This document shows positions 48,001 to 57,900 of a stretch of DNA of 64,000 nucleotides, in pieces. Both the position numbers and the translations under genes were made by a program. Source of the stretch: Escarpia spicata (taxonomy: Eukaryota; Annelida; Polychaeta; Sabellida; Siboglinidae). The DNA lies in the NCBI GenBank assembly GCA_963995525.1, contig OZ023211.1, positions 60,844,487 through 60,908,486 of the forward strand, written 5' to 3'. The notes beneath the pieces were generated by a model that did no database searches, was not told where the DNA came from, and worked only from the letters and a program-made list of their open reading frames with translations. Position 1 is the stretch's first letter; the number at the start of each line of letters is the position of its first letter.

Positions 48001-48903
48001 AAAAAGAAGGCAGTGTCAGGGGAAGAGGAATGGACAACTAAAGCTAATGGGTAGAGTGAAATGGTTCTTATTAAAGATAATTAGTTACGACAAAGATAAA
48101 AGAATACGTCAGAAGAGCTATACAGACAGAGTACCCATCACATTACAAGAAGGGAAACAATCGAAATCGTTTATTGTATACGAATTAGCATTATCTGTAT
48201 TGGAGGACGAATACAATACGTAAAGCACACGTGTGGTTCACTTGTTCGTCGTAACACTACAAGTTGTAGCTACCGCGTTGCAGAAGGTTTTTGGACTGAA
48301 TATGTGTTAACTGCTACATCTGCATTTCTCCACCTCCAGGCCGACTCAACCGAGTGAAGGCCACGATGGTGTTCGGTGGCTGCGTCTGCGGCGTAGACTG
48401 CTTCTTCGACGGATACCTCGATACTGTAAGTATAGGTTTTATCATAACTTCTGGTGAATCCTTATTATCTTGCCTTCGGTAGCAGACACACGGACGGTTG
48501 AGACGACTGAAACATTCGCATAAACCGCAGCACTGGGAATAGTAAAATGGTTTCGTTATTGACGATTGTCGCTGAGATTTCGAAATGTTATGTTTCTTAT
48601 TTAAGCAGTTATCACGTTTTGATGAGATACACCATGATGTGGTCGTTGTTACATGTGTGGTTGTTTACTTAGTAAGGCTTTTTACACGTGAATAATACAA
48701 ACGCTGTACTCTGGAGAAGCCAAAGGCTTCACTGTCCACGTGCACTCCGGTTTCACGCTCTCGTTGGCAATTAATATGTTTAAATATTAACTAGTCTTGT
48801 TTGAATGTTGCAGGTGAGCTTTGTGAACGGAGTCCTTGACGCGGCATCCGTAGCTTACCTCAACAGCAACCCCGAGGCGTGTCTGCCCCCGTCCGGGCCT
48901 TGA
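45013..48903 (+). CDS. Secreted TSP1-like / CBM14 / LamG protein, shell-matrix-like
   Basis: Eight exons give an uninterrupted 398-residue protein: 45013-45064, 45559-45702, 45904-46128, 46356-46481, 46714-47087, 47620-47719, 48340-48425 and 48814-48903. All junctions have AG/GT and matching phase. Exon 1 is a signal peptide (MKGSFLVAMLSVLAIQT). Exon 2 has a thrombospondin type 1-like start (EWSNYGAC, then RSRVCEAEPC). Exon 3 is a peritrophin-type chitin-binding domain (CDCQNYYQCEFN, six Cys, about residues 66-140). Exon 4 is a second, shorter Cys-rich block. Exons 5-8 form a laminin G/concanavalin-like domain (ITCITFDDG, WHQYAMTYDG, SFYVDGAL). There is no membrane segment. This combination of chitin-binding and LamG domains is known from molluscan shell-matrix proteins such as the Pif group; a role in a chitinous or mineralised matrix is inferred. 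Confidence 0.87.
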
Positions 48904-49026
48904 AAAAGGCGCACTACGTATTGACGTCATCACATAGAACCGGAACACAACAAAGAAATTCATAGCGAACAGTGTTTTAATGTATGATAATTCCAATCGT
49001 CCATTGGAGTGAAGATCACAGGATAC

Positions 49027-49032
49027 AATAAA
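49027..49032 (+). promoter_or_regulatory. Polyadenylation signal of the matrix-like gene
   Basis: AATAAA lies 124 bp after the stop codon, with no other gene nearby. Confidence 0.65.
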
Positions 49033-49129
49033 ACGTTATTACTGCATAAAATGTATGTTTGGAATTCCTTCTGCATCACAATATAACAAGACTCCGTACC
49101 ATAATACGAACGCAAGTAGGAATGCAGAC

Positions 49130-49252
49130 ACGCACGTACAGATGCACACGACACACACGCACGCACTCACGCACACAGCCGTACACGTACACACACTTAC
49201 ACACATGTACACACACACGCGCGCGCGCGCACACGTGCGTACACGCACACAT
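49130..49252. repeat. CA/CGCA microsatellite
   Basis: Mixed ACAC, GCGC and ACGC alternating repeats. Confidence 0.85.
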
Positions 49253-49329
49253 AATGCTCAAGTTAGGACTTACCAACTTAAGGAAGTTTTTAAAACCACA
49301 CATTTTGTAATAAACACATTCGTTCATTA

Positions 49330-50755
49330 ATTCGTGTTTATCTCACATCTACCTTTCAACGATCGGTCATCGCCGTCTTAGGGAACGTCCATACATACAA
49401 AGTGGGGACACTGCCGTGTCGAATATCAGTCCGGTCATCATGTCGAGCGTAATTGGTCGAATCTGATTGGAGGCAAGCTTGCCCCGTGTCAGTACATATA
49501 TTAATATCTGTTTACGTTCTCTAGCACTTCATTTCCACCGCTTCTGACACATTAGTTTCAGCGTTGTTGTCACTGCCGTGTTTCTCGGCAGCTTATTTTA
49601 ACACATCTAGATATCTACAAATACCAGTGCAATATTACCTTGCATAACAAACTTGTTTGTATCTACGAACTGTCTTAACGCATAAACCCCACCATCCGTA
49701 CGTCTTCTCTTTTTGAAATCCTGTTGTTTTTGCCTCATTCCTGTTCCACGTTGCTCCAAAATCTTCTCTAGCAGCTTCACAACATGACAATGGTAACAGT
49801 AAATGTGATGCCTCGATACTACCCCAGCTTCTCTAACTTGTATGATTGTTTTGGAACTTTTGGTGTTAACATTGCATGTCATTCATGCCATCATAAGAAT
49901 AATACTAAACAACAAGATTGTACATTTTGAGTTGACTAAGAGACACAAATTTTTGTAAATGATTGCAGTTTTTATAAACACATGTACGAGACATCTTAAA
50001 TAACCATCCCTGATAAATAAGTCCTCCACGAATATGTGTCATTTGAAATGATTCTAATATTTGAGTTTGGCGGTAAAAGGTAGATTGTCCACAATTTTAT
50101 ATAATTGTATGACATGAATCAATTGCCGTTTTCACTTTTCTGCTTATTTAGCAGGTAAATATAATTGTCGATAGCCATGTAGCCAGTTCGTACGGAAAAC
50201 GTTTACGTAGTTCGGGAAGGGTTCATTTAGGAGAGCTATAGGTCGTAACACGAGCTTACAAAAAGGAAGGTGTGTTCGGACTAGGCCAATTTTTCGAACT
50301 CCCTTAAAAAAACGACCCCACCCTCCTCGACAGAAATGAACGACCGGAAAATACCATGTTTTCCTCAGATGATGCGACCGTTCTGCATTTTGCAAAATAA
50401 TCATTCTTCCGTTAGCGGGACGTGGGATTTTGACCGGGCGTTCGTTATTGGACGGGTTCAAACAAATTGGCATAGTTCTTTCCTCCCGAAAATGCGCTGT
50501 ATATTATCTCTATATACATGTAAGAATTCAGTGCAGATTTCACTGTAGAGCTTACATAAATAATTGATCGCCATTCAGTTGGGAAAACGAGGTGCGGTGG
50601 GGGTTCACCTGGAAGGTCGTTTTTTGGAAGGGGGTTTGTAAAGGGATGATCATCCGAAACTCCCGAAAACCCTGGTTACGGATTCGCTCATAGACATCTT
50701 GTATGTCATTGTTACCTCAAACAGCTAGAGCACTGACATCGGAACGTGATGAATA
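49330..50755. other. Intergenic, nothing assigned
   Basis: No gene is supported. A 109-codon minus-strand frame at 50144-50473 has no recognised domain and no codon evidence. Confidence 0.4.
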
Positions 50756-50759
50756 TTGG

Positions 50760-51050
50760 GGGGTTGAGACTCACGAGAAACCTCTAATTGCACCCCCCTT
50801 GAAGCTCCCAAAAAAGCAAGAGGCTTTGAAGCCCTCCAAAGACTTCAATATGCACCACCACCAAGAACCTCCAATTGCATCCCGTCCTTGGGGCAGGCAA
50901 AAAAAAAAAACCTTCAAGCTCTCCAAAATCCTCCAATTGCACCCCAATGAAGCTTGCCAAAACTACTCTGAGGCTCTCCACAAACATCAATTTGCAACCC
51001 CCCTCGAGGCTGACCAAAACCCTCAAATTGCACCCCTAAATCGCCCGTGC
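50760..51050 (+). repeat. Dispersed repeat with GCACCC/AAAACCT motif, copy C
   Basis: Five to six imperfect units of roughly 50 bp are built from AACCTCCAATTGCACCCC and GAAGCTTGCCAAAAC-type blocks. It is the clearest copy of the family also seen at 15541-15800 and 17370-17640. Confidence 0.75.
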
Positions 51051-51700
51051 TAACATGATCTATATATATATTACTAAAATAACATGTCAACTTACAATGT
51101 CGATAGTAGCACTGACCGATCCAACTATCCGACAGTTTTTCTTTGCTGTCCCCTACAACACGCAGTCGTAGTCAGGGTTAATTTAGAAAAAAATTGTGAA
51201 AATGGCGCTTCGTGACTCACGTCACTTTCTGGTTCAAAAATAATTAATTTATAATTATGTTATGTTATATAATAAGTAGTTCGTCAACAGGCCTATATTA
51301 ATTAGTACGCTAAAGTTGGATCAATATGTGCGTTTTCTCCGAGGCGTCGATGTCCACTTGCCTATTTCTAGACCATTGGTTTATGATTTACCAATTGGCG
51401 AATATGACAGGAAACCCAACAATAGTTATTTGTAATTAATTACGTGTTTTTTATATATTTTTTATATATTTTTATTTGCTTTGTTGCATTAATTATGGGT
51501 TTAAAGGAAATAAAAACAAGGCATTAGCTAAAATCCGTTTTCCGTGTGTACACAAAGTTTAACATTGTATGTAACATTCGAGAACATTAACAAAATACAG
51601 AAAAATACATTTGTAGCATAAATTCGATTTTAAACCCGTGTGTGTAGCGATTCCCGCGGAAAAAAAAATTATGTGCTAGGCGATCACGTGGTATCTTAAC
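51051..51700. other. AT-rich flank, nothing assigned
   Basis: No coding or repeat feature recognised between the dispersed repeat and the foldback arm. Confidence 0.4.
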
Positions 51701-52009
51701 GTCACATATGACTCGCAGCAGGCCGACCCTTTCTATGCATTCAGAGCTTGTTTACATTGATAGTTTTGGGGTCGAAACGAGCGTCAGAATGAGTTATTGT
51801 GCAATATTCCGATGTAATACAAACACTAGTCATCATAGAGGAACAAGCAGTTATCTTGCGGTTCCACATGAATTCAATTTTATTCAAAACAATGAATGCG
51901 AATGAGCCTACAAGTCGACTAGGTTTCGCCGAGCTTGGCCCTGGGCTCGTTTTCAGAATAATTACATCGAATGCAACCAACGGGAGATAATGTACACCAA
52001 TACTAGGTT

Positions 52010-52274
52010 TGTGGTAAAGAGCGAACGGGTAATTAGTGGTAACTTACGTGGCTCGCTCTTTATGTTCGGTTGCTGCGTTGTGTTCTGTAGTCGCCGTTGA
52101 TCCTGAGCCAGCACATCGAAGTATGATGTCTTGCTCGGGTGGATCGGTGTGGCGCTCTTGGTATGGGTGTGGTTGGGGTTTATATACAGGGCAGGGGTAT
52201 TGGTGTGCAGTGGTGTGTGCAAGGGGTAGTGGGTGGGTGTCGATGAGCAGTGCTACCATCTGGTGACTACCACA
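52010..52274 (-). repeat. 3' LTR of the gypsy element
   Basis: 265 bp with TGTGGTA...TACCACA termini. It matches 62209-62473 except for one A/G difference (GTGCAAGG versus GTGCGAGG). A perfect 10-bp inverted repeat TAAAGAGCGA / TCGCTCTTTA (52015-52024, 52053-52062) could form a hairpin near the 3' end of the RNA. A TATATAAA on the minus strand is at 52186-52179. Confidence 0.97.
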
Positions 52275-52287
52275 TTCCTCCCTCCTT
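52275..52287 (-). promoter_or_regulatory. Polypurine tract of the gypsy element
   Basis: AAGGAGGGAGGAA on the minus strand, directly against the 3' LTR; it primes plus-strand DNA synthesis in LTR elements. Confidence 0.85.
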
Positions 52288-52641
52288 ATGACGTTTGATC
52301 GCCAACCATATATTCAATTTGAACTCCATTTTAAAACTTAATATAATTATGTAAGTAATAATTAACAATTTTGTCAATCAAACAACCTAGTCAATTTAAT
52401 AAACCAATTAATTTAATAATCGTTAAATAAGTATACACCGTGTATAATGAACGTATTACCAGTGATTGTTATGGACAGGGTTAGTACTATAAACATTCAA
52501 AAACTAAAACTCTTCATAACATAGTAATGTGGTGGGCAACGAAATGTTGTTGCACTAGTCTTATTTGACCAGGCAGTGCAAGTGCAGGGTTCTGTTGACA
52601 GCATAAGGGGGCTGAAGCCCGGCTGTCGTGATATTTGCATT
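52288..52641 (-). other. Gypsy 3' untranslated region
   Basis: AT-rich, about 350 bp between the TatD stop codon and the polypurine tract. No coding sequence seen. Confidence 0.6.
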
Positions 52642-54303
52642 CTATACCTTATAAAACGCTTGTGCGTTGAGGGTGGCCACGCGAAGCACTACCCAGCTTG
52701 GCAGATTGCGTAGTGCTGCAATGTACCGTGCCTGATGCACCAGCTCATATGGGTGTCCGTTGTTATGACCCCGTGGTGACAACAGGGGGGCATCTGTTTC
52801 CAACACCAGTCGGTATAGGTCGATCTGTCGTGCCAGTTCGCTAAATCCTGGCGCGGACACCGACTTGTTGGTGATTCCAAAGACACTGTTGGTAAACTGC
52901 CGTACCCACTGCCTGTAGTCTGCCAGACTACCGGTGAAACAGTGCACATGTATAAACTGGCGTTGATGTGTGTGCTTTTCTAGTATTGCCAGAGCTTCGC
53001 ACATGACACTCGAGAAAGGAACGCGTGCGTTCCCACGCAGGTGGAGAACCAGCGGCTTTTCCAACTCCTTAGCCAAGGCAATATGCTTTTCTAGCAATAG
53101 TCGTTGGCTGGGAAGCGAATGTAGTGGCTCCGTATAATCGAGGCCACATTCGCCTATCGCCGCGCAGTCAGGACTGCAGATCTTGGCTTGCACCCTGTCC
53201 CATGATTCACTATCAAGCGACTTTGCCAGTCGAGGGTGAACACCGTATGTGGTTTTTATAACCACCGTCTGATGACTGACGGTGACCCCCTTTATGACTG
53301 GTCGCAACCAGTCGTCTGGAAAGACGCGATTATCCGCCACTGCTGTGAGGCTGACCTTACTATCACCTCGCCAGAGGGAGAAGGCCGTTTCCCACGCTGG
53401 GACAGGTTCCGTGATAAAATCAAATGGAACAGCAGTTCTCTCCTGTGTCCCTGTCTCCTGGTGTTTCCTCGCCCTCGTCTCCCTAGCCTGCAGTAATTGT
53501 AGGTGGCAGTGGGCATCCATGGCGAACTCCGTTATAATGGGAGTCTGATGTAGTGAGGCAGACGGGACTAGCCATTCCCTGAAGATGTCCTGCTTATGGG
53601 GTGGCATCTCCGCCAACATCCTGCCCATGCTGTCCCAGTTGAGGAGCGCCACTGGGTGATTGGGTGGACTCAGCTGGATGTTGACGGCAGCGATAGGTCG
53701 GCCTATCATCTCAGCTACTTCGGCTAGCATGACCCGCATGGCCATGTTAGATCGGGAACCTTGCTTTGGGTACCATCCTCTCTTTCTAAATAGGACGACT
53801 AGTTCCTCAAAGGTGTGAATGAGGGCCATTCTCCGTGTACTCTCGAGGAGTTCGATCATGGAGTATGCCCACCTAGCAAAATGTGGGGCAAACTCTCCTT
53901 TTTGCCTATCCTCCACAGAATGCTCGGCCAGATGCGCCCGTAGGGGAGGTATGGCGCCAAACTGCTGCTCACATAGCCAGCAAGCAGTATCCGGATGGAA
54001 ATGCCAAGGTAAATGTGTTACCTCGACATGGAGTCGCATGTAATTGGTGGTTACGTTACACACGGTGCACTTTCCTAGCCCAGCTTGCACCCTTCTCCTC
54101 TTTCTGGGTGGGGGCATTTCGGCAGTAGACGACGCATGTTGCGCCGCCTCACTCCCCCTTCGTCGTGACAAAGTTTTCTGTTGTGAAGGTGCTGGTGGTA
54201 ACTGTGGACTGCTGTCCGCCTCCGTGTCACATTCATCATTAAAGGAGACGGGGGTGGGGGGTGGGGGGCCTGTGATTTCTGGCCCCTGTTTCGTCGCCGC
54301 CAT
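52642..54303 (-). CDS. ORF3: zinc-finger plus TatD-family metal-dependent nuclease
   Basis: 553 codons from the first ATG of this frame (54303); the frame is also open upstream past 54330. A basic segment PPPRKRRRV (65-73) may be a nuclear signal. Zinc finger 1 has C79, C82, H92, H97. Zinc finger 2 is a standard C-x2-C-x12-H-x3-H (C108, C111, H124, H128). Residues 258-553 are a TatD-family domain, a TIM-barrel metal hydrolase that acts as a DNase in its studied members. All its metal-site motifs are present: DAHCHL (H265, H267), GVHP (354-357), IGECGLDY (E385), VLHLR (H421), HVHCFTGS (H454) and LETDAPLLSP (D504). The gene lies between pol and the polypurine tract, on the element's coding strand and inside its LTRs. 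This is the env position, but the protein has no signal peptide or membrane segment. The closest cellular relatives are likely TATDN-type proteins. Confidence 0.9.
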   Translation of the reverse strand: MAATKQGPEITGPPPPTPVSFNDECDTEADSSPQLPPAPSQQKTLSRRRGSEAAQHASSTAEMPPPRKRRRVQAGLGKCTVCNVTTNYMRLHVEVTHLPWHFHPDTACWLCEQQFGAIPPLRAHLAEHSVEDRQKGEFAPHFARWAYSMIELLESTRRMALIHTFEELVVLFRKRGWYPKQGSRSNMAMRVMLAEVAEMIGRPIAAVNIQLSPPNHPVALLNWDSMGRMLAEMPPHKQDIFREWLVPSASLHQTPIITEFAMDAHCHLQLLQARETRARKHQETGTQERTAVPFDFITEPVPAWETAFSLWRGDSKVSLTAVADNRVFPDDWLRPVIKGVTVSHQTVVIKTTYGVHPRLAKSLDSESWDRVQAKICSPDCAAIGECGLDYTEPLHSLPSQRLLLEKHIALAKELEKPLVLHLRGNARVPFSSVMCEALAILEKHTHQRQFIHVHCFTGSLADYRQWVRQFTNSVFGITNKSVSAPGFSELARQIDLYRLVLETDAPLLSPRGHNNGHPYELVHQARYIAALRNLPSWVVLRVATLNAQAFYKV

Positions 54304-54329
54304 CGCTTGCCGAATACTATAGGGGGGGC

Positions 54330-54896
54330 CCTGGCCTCGAGGTCTCTGGCCCCTTCTCCCGTGACAGAACTATTGTCTGTCGCCGCTGGGGTTACCCCTG
54401 TGCATATGGAGCGTACTAGTGGCGGTGGTGCAGGAAAATTGTGTATGGTGCGTTGGGGTGGTGTCCCTGTGTATAGGGATGACGTGGTAGGGATGGTCGC
54501 GTGGGTATTCTGTAGCAGAATTGGGGTTCGTGCGAGGGGTAGTGCATGGATCCTGTGATTCGCTGGTATCTCCGTGTATAGAGGTGACGTGGTAGGGGTG
54601 GTCGTATTGGTATTCGGTAGCCAAATTGGCACCCTGGCACCTTGCACTACTTGGGCGTATGTGGGGGGCGGACGTGTGTGGACAATGGCGTCTAATGACA
54701 CCTGCACGCCACCCAGTGTCACATGTGGCACCAAGTTGCCTTGTGCTGCGTTCACTAGGTGCTGGAGGTCGCCCAGTGCGGCAGTCCGAATAGAGACTGA
54801 CTGGGTTGTTGGCCGATTTTTGGGCCTCCAGTTCCTGACAGGGCTAATGGTACCATCAGTATCGGTGGCACCCATCTGTAACATAAGCATTGTCAT
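54330..54896 (-). CDS. ORF3 N-terminal part of the gypsy element (Pro/Thr-rich region)
   Basis: The frame starts with an ATG at 54896, five bases after the pol stop (TAA, then CCGTA, then ATG), and is in the -1 frame relative to pol. Its first 190 or so codons look coding: a start MTMLMLQMGATD, a block VSIRTAALGDLQHLV with PPTYAQVVQG, and two imperfect repeats of about 35 residues carrying NTNTTTPTTSPLYT / NTHATIPTTSSLYT. The frame itself stays open to 54075, but from about 54330 the -1 frame holds the conserved zinc-finger/TatD protein. So the part after 54330 is probably not used, or gives a truncated alternative product. No known domain. It is probably the N-terminus of the TatD protein, joined by frameshift or broken by one indel. 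Confidence 0.6.
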
Positions 54897-54901
54897 TACG
54901 G

Positions 54902-57900
54902 TTAGTCGTCATACCTGCAGGGTCGATTGATGAGTCGACCCCCGCGGGTAATTCGCGGGACTTTCCCCTGTGTGGTGGTCATTCCCAATTCTCGCCTGAT
55001 TAGTGGTTGATTAGCGTTGAACAATGACTCAACCCCGTCTAGCGGATCATCAATGGGCGTGACCTCGGTGGGAGGCCCACCCAAGTTGAGGATTGCCTGT
55101 CGTTTCCGTCTTACCCATAGGGGGATATCACGGTCGTCGCATACCCAAAGCTTGTCATGGTGCTTCACGTATTCCCGCTTACGACCCGCGATACGGTATA
55201 AGAAACGCGACACTACTTTCGTAATTACAAATGGTCCCTTCCATATTGGGAGTAATTTCTTACTTTGCCCCAAGATTGTCCCAGAGTTACGGATATACAC
55301 TAGGTCACCCACATCAAACGTTCTTTCTCGAATTGGGGCTCGGGTGTCATAATCCTTCTTCTGACGGTTTTGTGCCATGCGTAGATTATTCCGTGCTGCA
55401 ACGGAAGCTGTCCGGATTTTCTCAACCAAATCCTTGAGATAATTAGCCGGTGATTGTCGCATGGAATTTACGTTAGGAAGCCCGAATAGGATCTCCTCAG
55501 GCATGCACACTTCTCGTCCTAATAGCAACATATTTGGTGTGAATCCTGTATTTCGATTCACCGTGGCTCGTAGGCTCATCCCTAGTGTAGCCAGGTGTTC
55601 GTCCCATTGGGACATCTTATCAGTAAGATAACACCTGATAAAGGAGAGAACCATTTGGTTTTGTCGCTCTACTTGACCATTGGAACAGGGTCGGTAGGGT
55701 GTTGTCCTAGTCTTTTTGACTTGCATTAACTTACACAAAGCTGAGAACAATTGGCTATCAAAATTCCTGCCCTGGTCGGTGTGTACCTGTAGGGGAGCGC
55801 CATATCTGGTAATCCATTGTTCAAAGAACGTCTTAGCTGTTATTTCAGCTGTTTGTTCAGGCAATGCATGTAGCTCTAGCCAACGAGTAAATTGATCCAG
55901 GATCATAAGTACGTACTTATTCCCAGATTCGCTCGTTGTAAATGGCCCTAGAATATCTAAATGTACACGTTCCCCAGGGATCCCCGCCTGGTAATGGAGC
56001 AACTGTGCACGCTGTGGTCGTCCCACTTTGTTAATGTGGCATACCGCGCAAGTGTCCACAAACAATTGGCAGTCCCGGCGCATACAGGGCCAGAAAAAAC
56101 TTTTCCCTAGTTTTGCGAAGGTTTTATCTCTTCCCCAATGTCCTCCAATGCGATTATCGTGGATCATTTGGAGGACTTCCTGTCTCATTGATTGAGGTAC
56201 TATTAACTTTAATGTATGGGGACCAGTCTCTTCCTCCCAACAATAATACAAGACCCCATCCTCTATTTGCAGTCTATCCCTATTATTCCATAACTTGCGG
56301 GTACCCACACCTTGGAGTTGTAAATCGTTTTGTGTAGGGGGCTCCCCTTCTAACCAGGTGATTACGGGTCGTAATTCAGTGTCTTGCATCTGGGACTTTC
56401 GTAATTCCTGTGAGCTATATTGGTGCATGTAGTTTGGGCCGGTTTTGTTCTCCCCCATTATACCATTAACTTCACTGGATACATTGAGTTGTCTAGTTGC
56501 TAATGGTACTACATAGTCAATTTCCTTCTCGAACGTTCCCCACTGGTTGTGTAGTTTTGTACAATATGTACAGCCACCACAAGGTAGAGAACTAAGGTCT
56601 TGGCCAGCTTCATAAAAATTGCATATTTCATGTTCTTCTGGTATTCTTGATAATGCATCGGCATTGGAATGTCTAACCCCAGGTCTGTGTTGGATAGTCA
56701 TGGAGTACTGAGACAATTCCTCCAGCCACCTACCAAGCTGGCCTACAGGGTGTTTGAAGCGAAATAACCACGTGAGTGACCCATGATCTGTCCTTATAGT
56801 AAACTCACGGCCAAGCAGGTAGTGTTTGTAATGGCGTGTGAACATTACTATAGCCAGCAATTCCTTACGTGTGGTGCAGTACCGTTGTTGTATTGGCGTC
56901 AAGGTGTATGACGCAAAGGAAATTGGACGTATTATTCCATTCTGTACCTGATACAGGGCTGCGCCAATTGCCACGTCTGAGGCATCTGTATCAAGGATGA
57001 ATGGGTCTACATTGTTGGGGAAAGCCAGCACTGGCGTGGTTGTCATTACGTGCTTTAGTTCTTGAAATGCCGTTTCACACGACTCAGTCCATTCGAATGG
57101 CTGTTTTGGTTTGGTCAATGCATAGAGTGGTTTCATTTTTTCAGATAATCCCTGAATAAATTCCCTATGATAGTTGACAAATCCCGTGAACTTACTCACT
57201 TGCAAAGCATTCATTGGTCGTGGCCAATTTAGTACACTCTGGATATGATCTTTAGTGACGGAAACTCCCTCTCGGGACACTTTACGTCCAAGGAAGCGAA
57301 CCTCCGTGCTAAACAAAGAGCATTTTTTGGGTTTTAGTTTTAAGTTGTGTACCTCAAATCTCTGGAGAACGACTTCCAGGTTTTCGAGGGACTCCTCAAA
57401 GCTCCTCCCCAGTACGATTACGTCATCTAGGTATACTAGTACTTTGTTCCATGCGAGACCGCGTAAGACAAGATGCATAACCCTTTGGAACGTGGCAGGT
57501 GCATTACATAAACCCTGGGCCATTCTGACATGTTCGAAGAGGCCATATTTGGTTAGGAACGCCGTCTTATGACTGTCGGGTTCATCTACCATTATCTGCC
57601 AATAGCCGCTGGCCATGTCTAATGTGTGGAACCACAGAGTACCTGTCAAATTATCAATACACTCTTCGATCAAGGGCAACGGAAAAGCATCTTTAACAGT
57701 TTTCACATTTAGTTGTCGATAATCTACTGTATATCTTACTTCCCCATCTTTTTTTCTTACTAACACGGGTGCAGATGCCCACTCTGATGAAGATGGCTTT
57801 ATTACTTGGGCATCAAGCATGTTATTCAGTGTCTTCTCCTCCTCACTCTGGAATTTTAGTGGAGTGCGTCTTAGTCGTTCTCTGACCGGGTCTTCATTAT

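Noticed and set aside
48787..49330. Several 60-90-codon frames after the matrix-like gene
   Set aside because: They lie over its 3' UTR and a CA/CGCA microsatellite.
50144..50473. 109-codon minus-strand gene
   Set aside because: No domain, no splice context and no codon evidence; it may be part of an unnamed repeat.
54075..54300. C-terminal quarter of the 273-codon ORF3 start frame as a real protein end
   Set aside because: It overlaps the conserved zinc-finger/TatD frame and is Arg/Pro/His-rich in the way expected of a shifted frame; it may still be made as a truncated product if no frameshift occurs.
52642..54303. ORF3 as an envelope protein
   Set aside because: Despite its env position it has no signal peptide, membrane segment or cleavage site, and the TatD motifs explain the sequence.
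52642..54303. A host TATDN gene with the gypsy element merely next to it
   Set aside because: The frame lies between pol and the polypurine tract, within the LTR pair, five bases after pol through its ORF3 start, and has no introns. Capture from a host gene remains possible for its origin.
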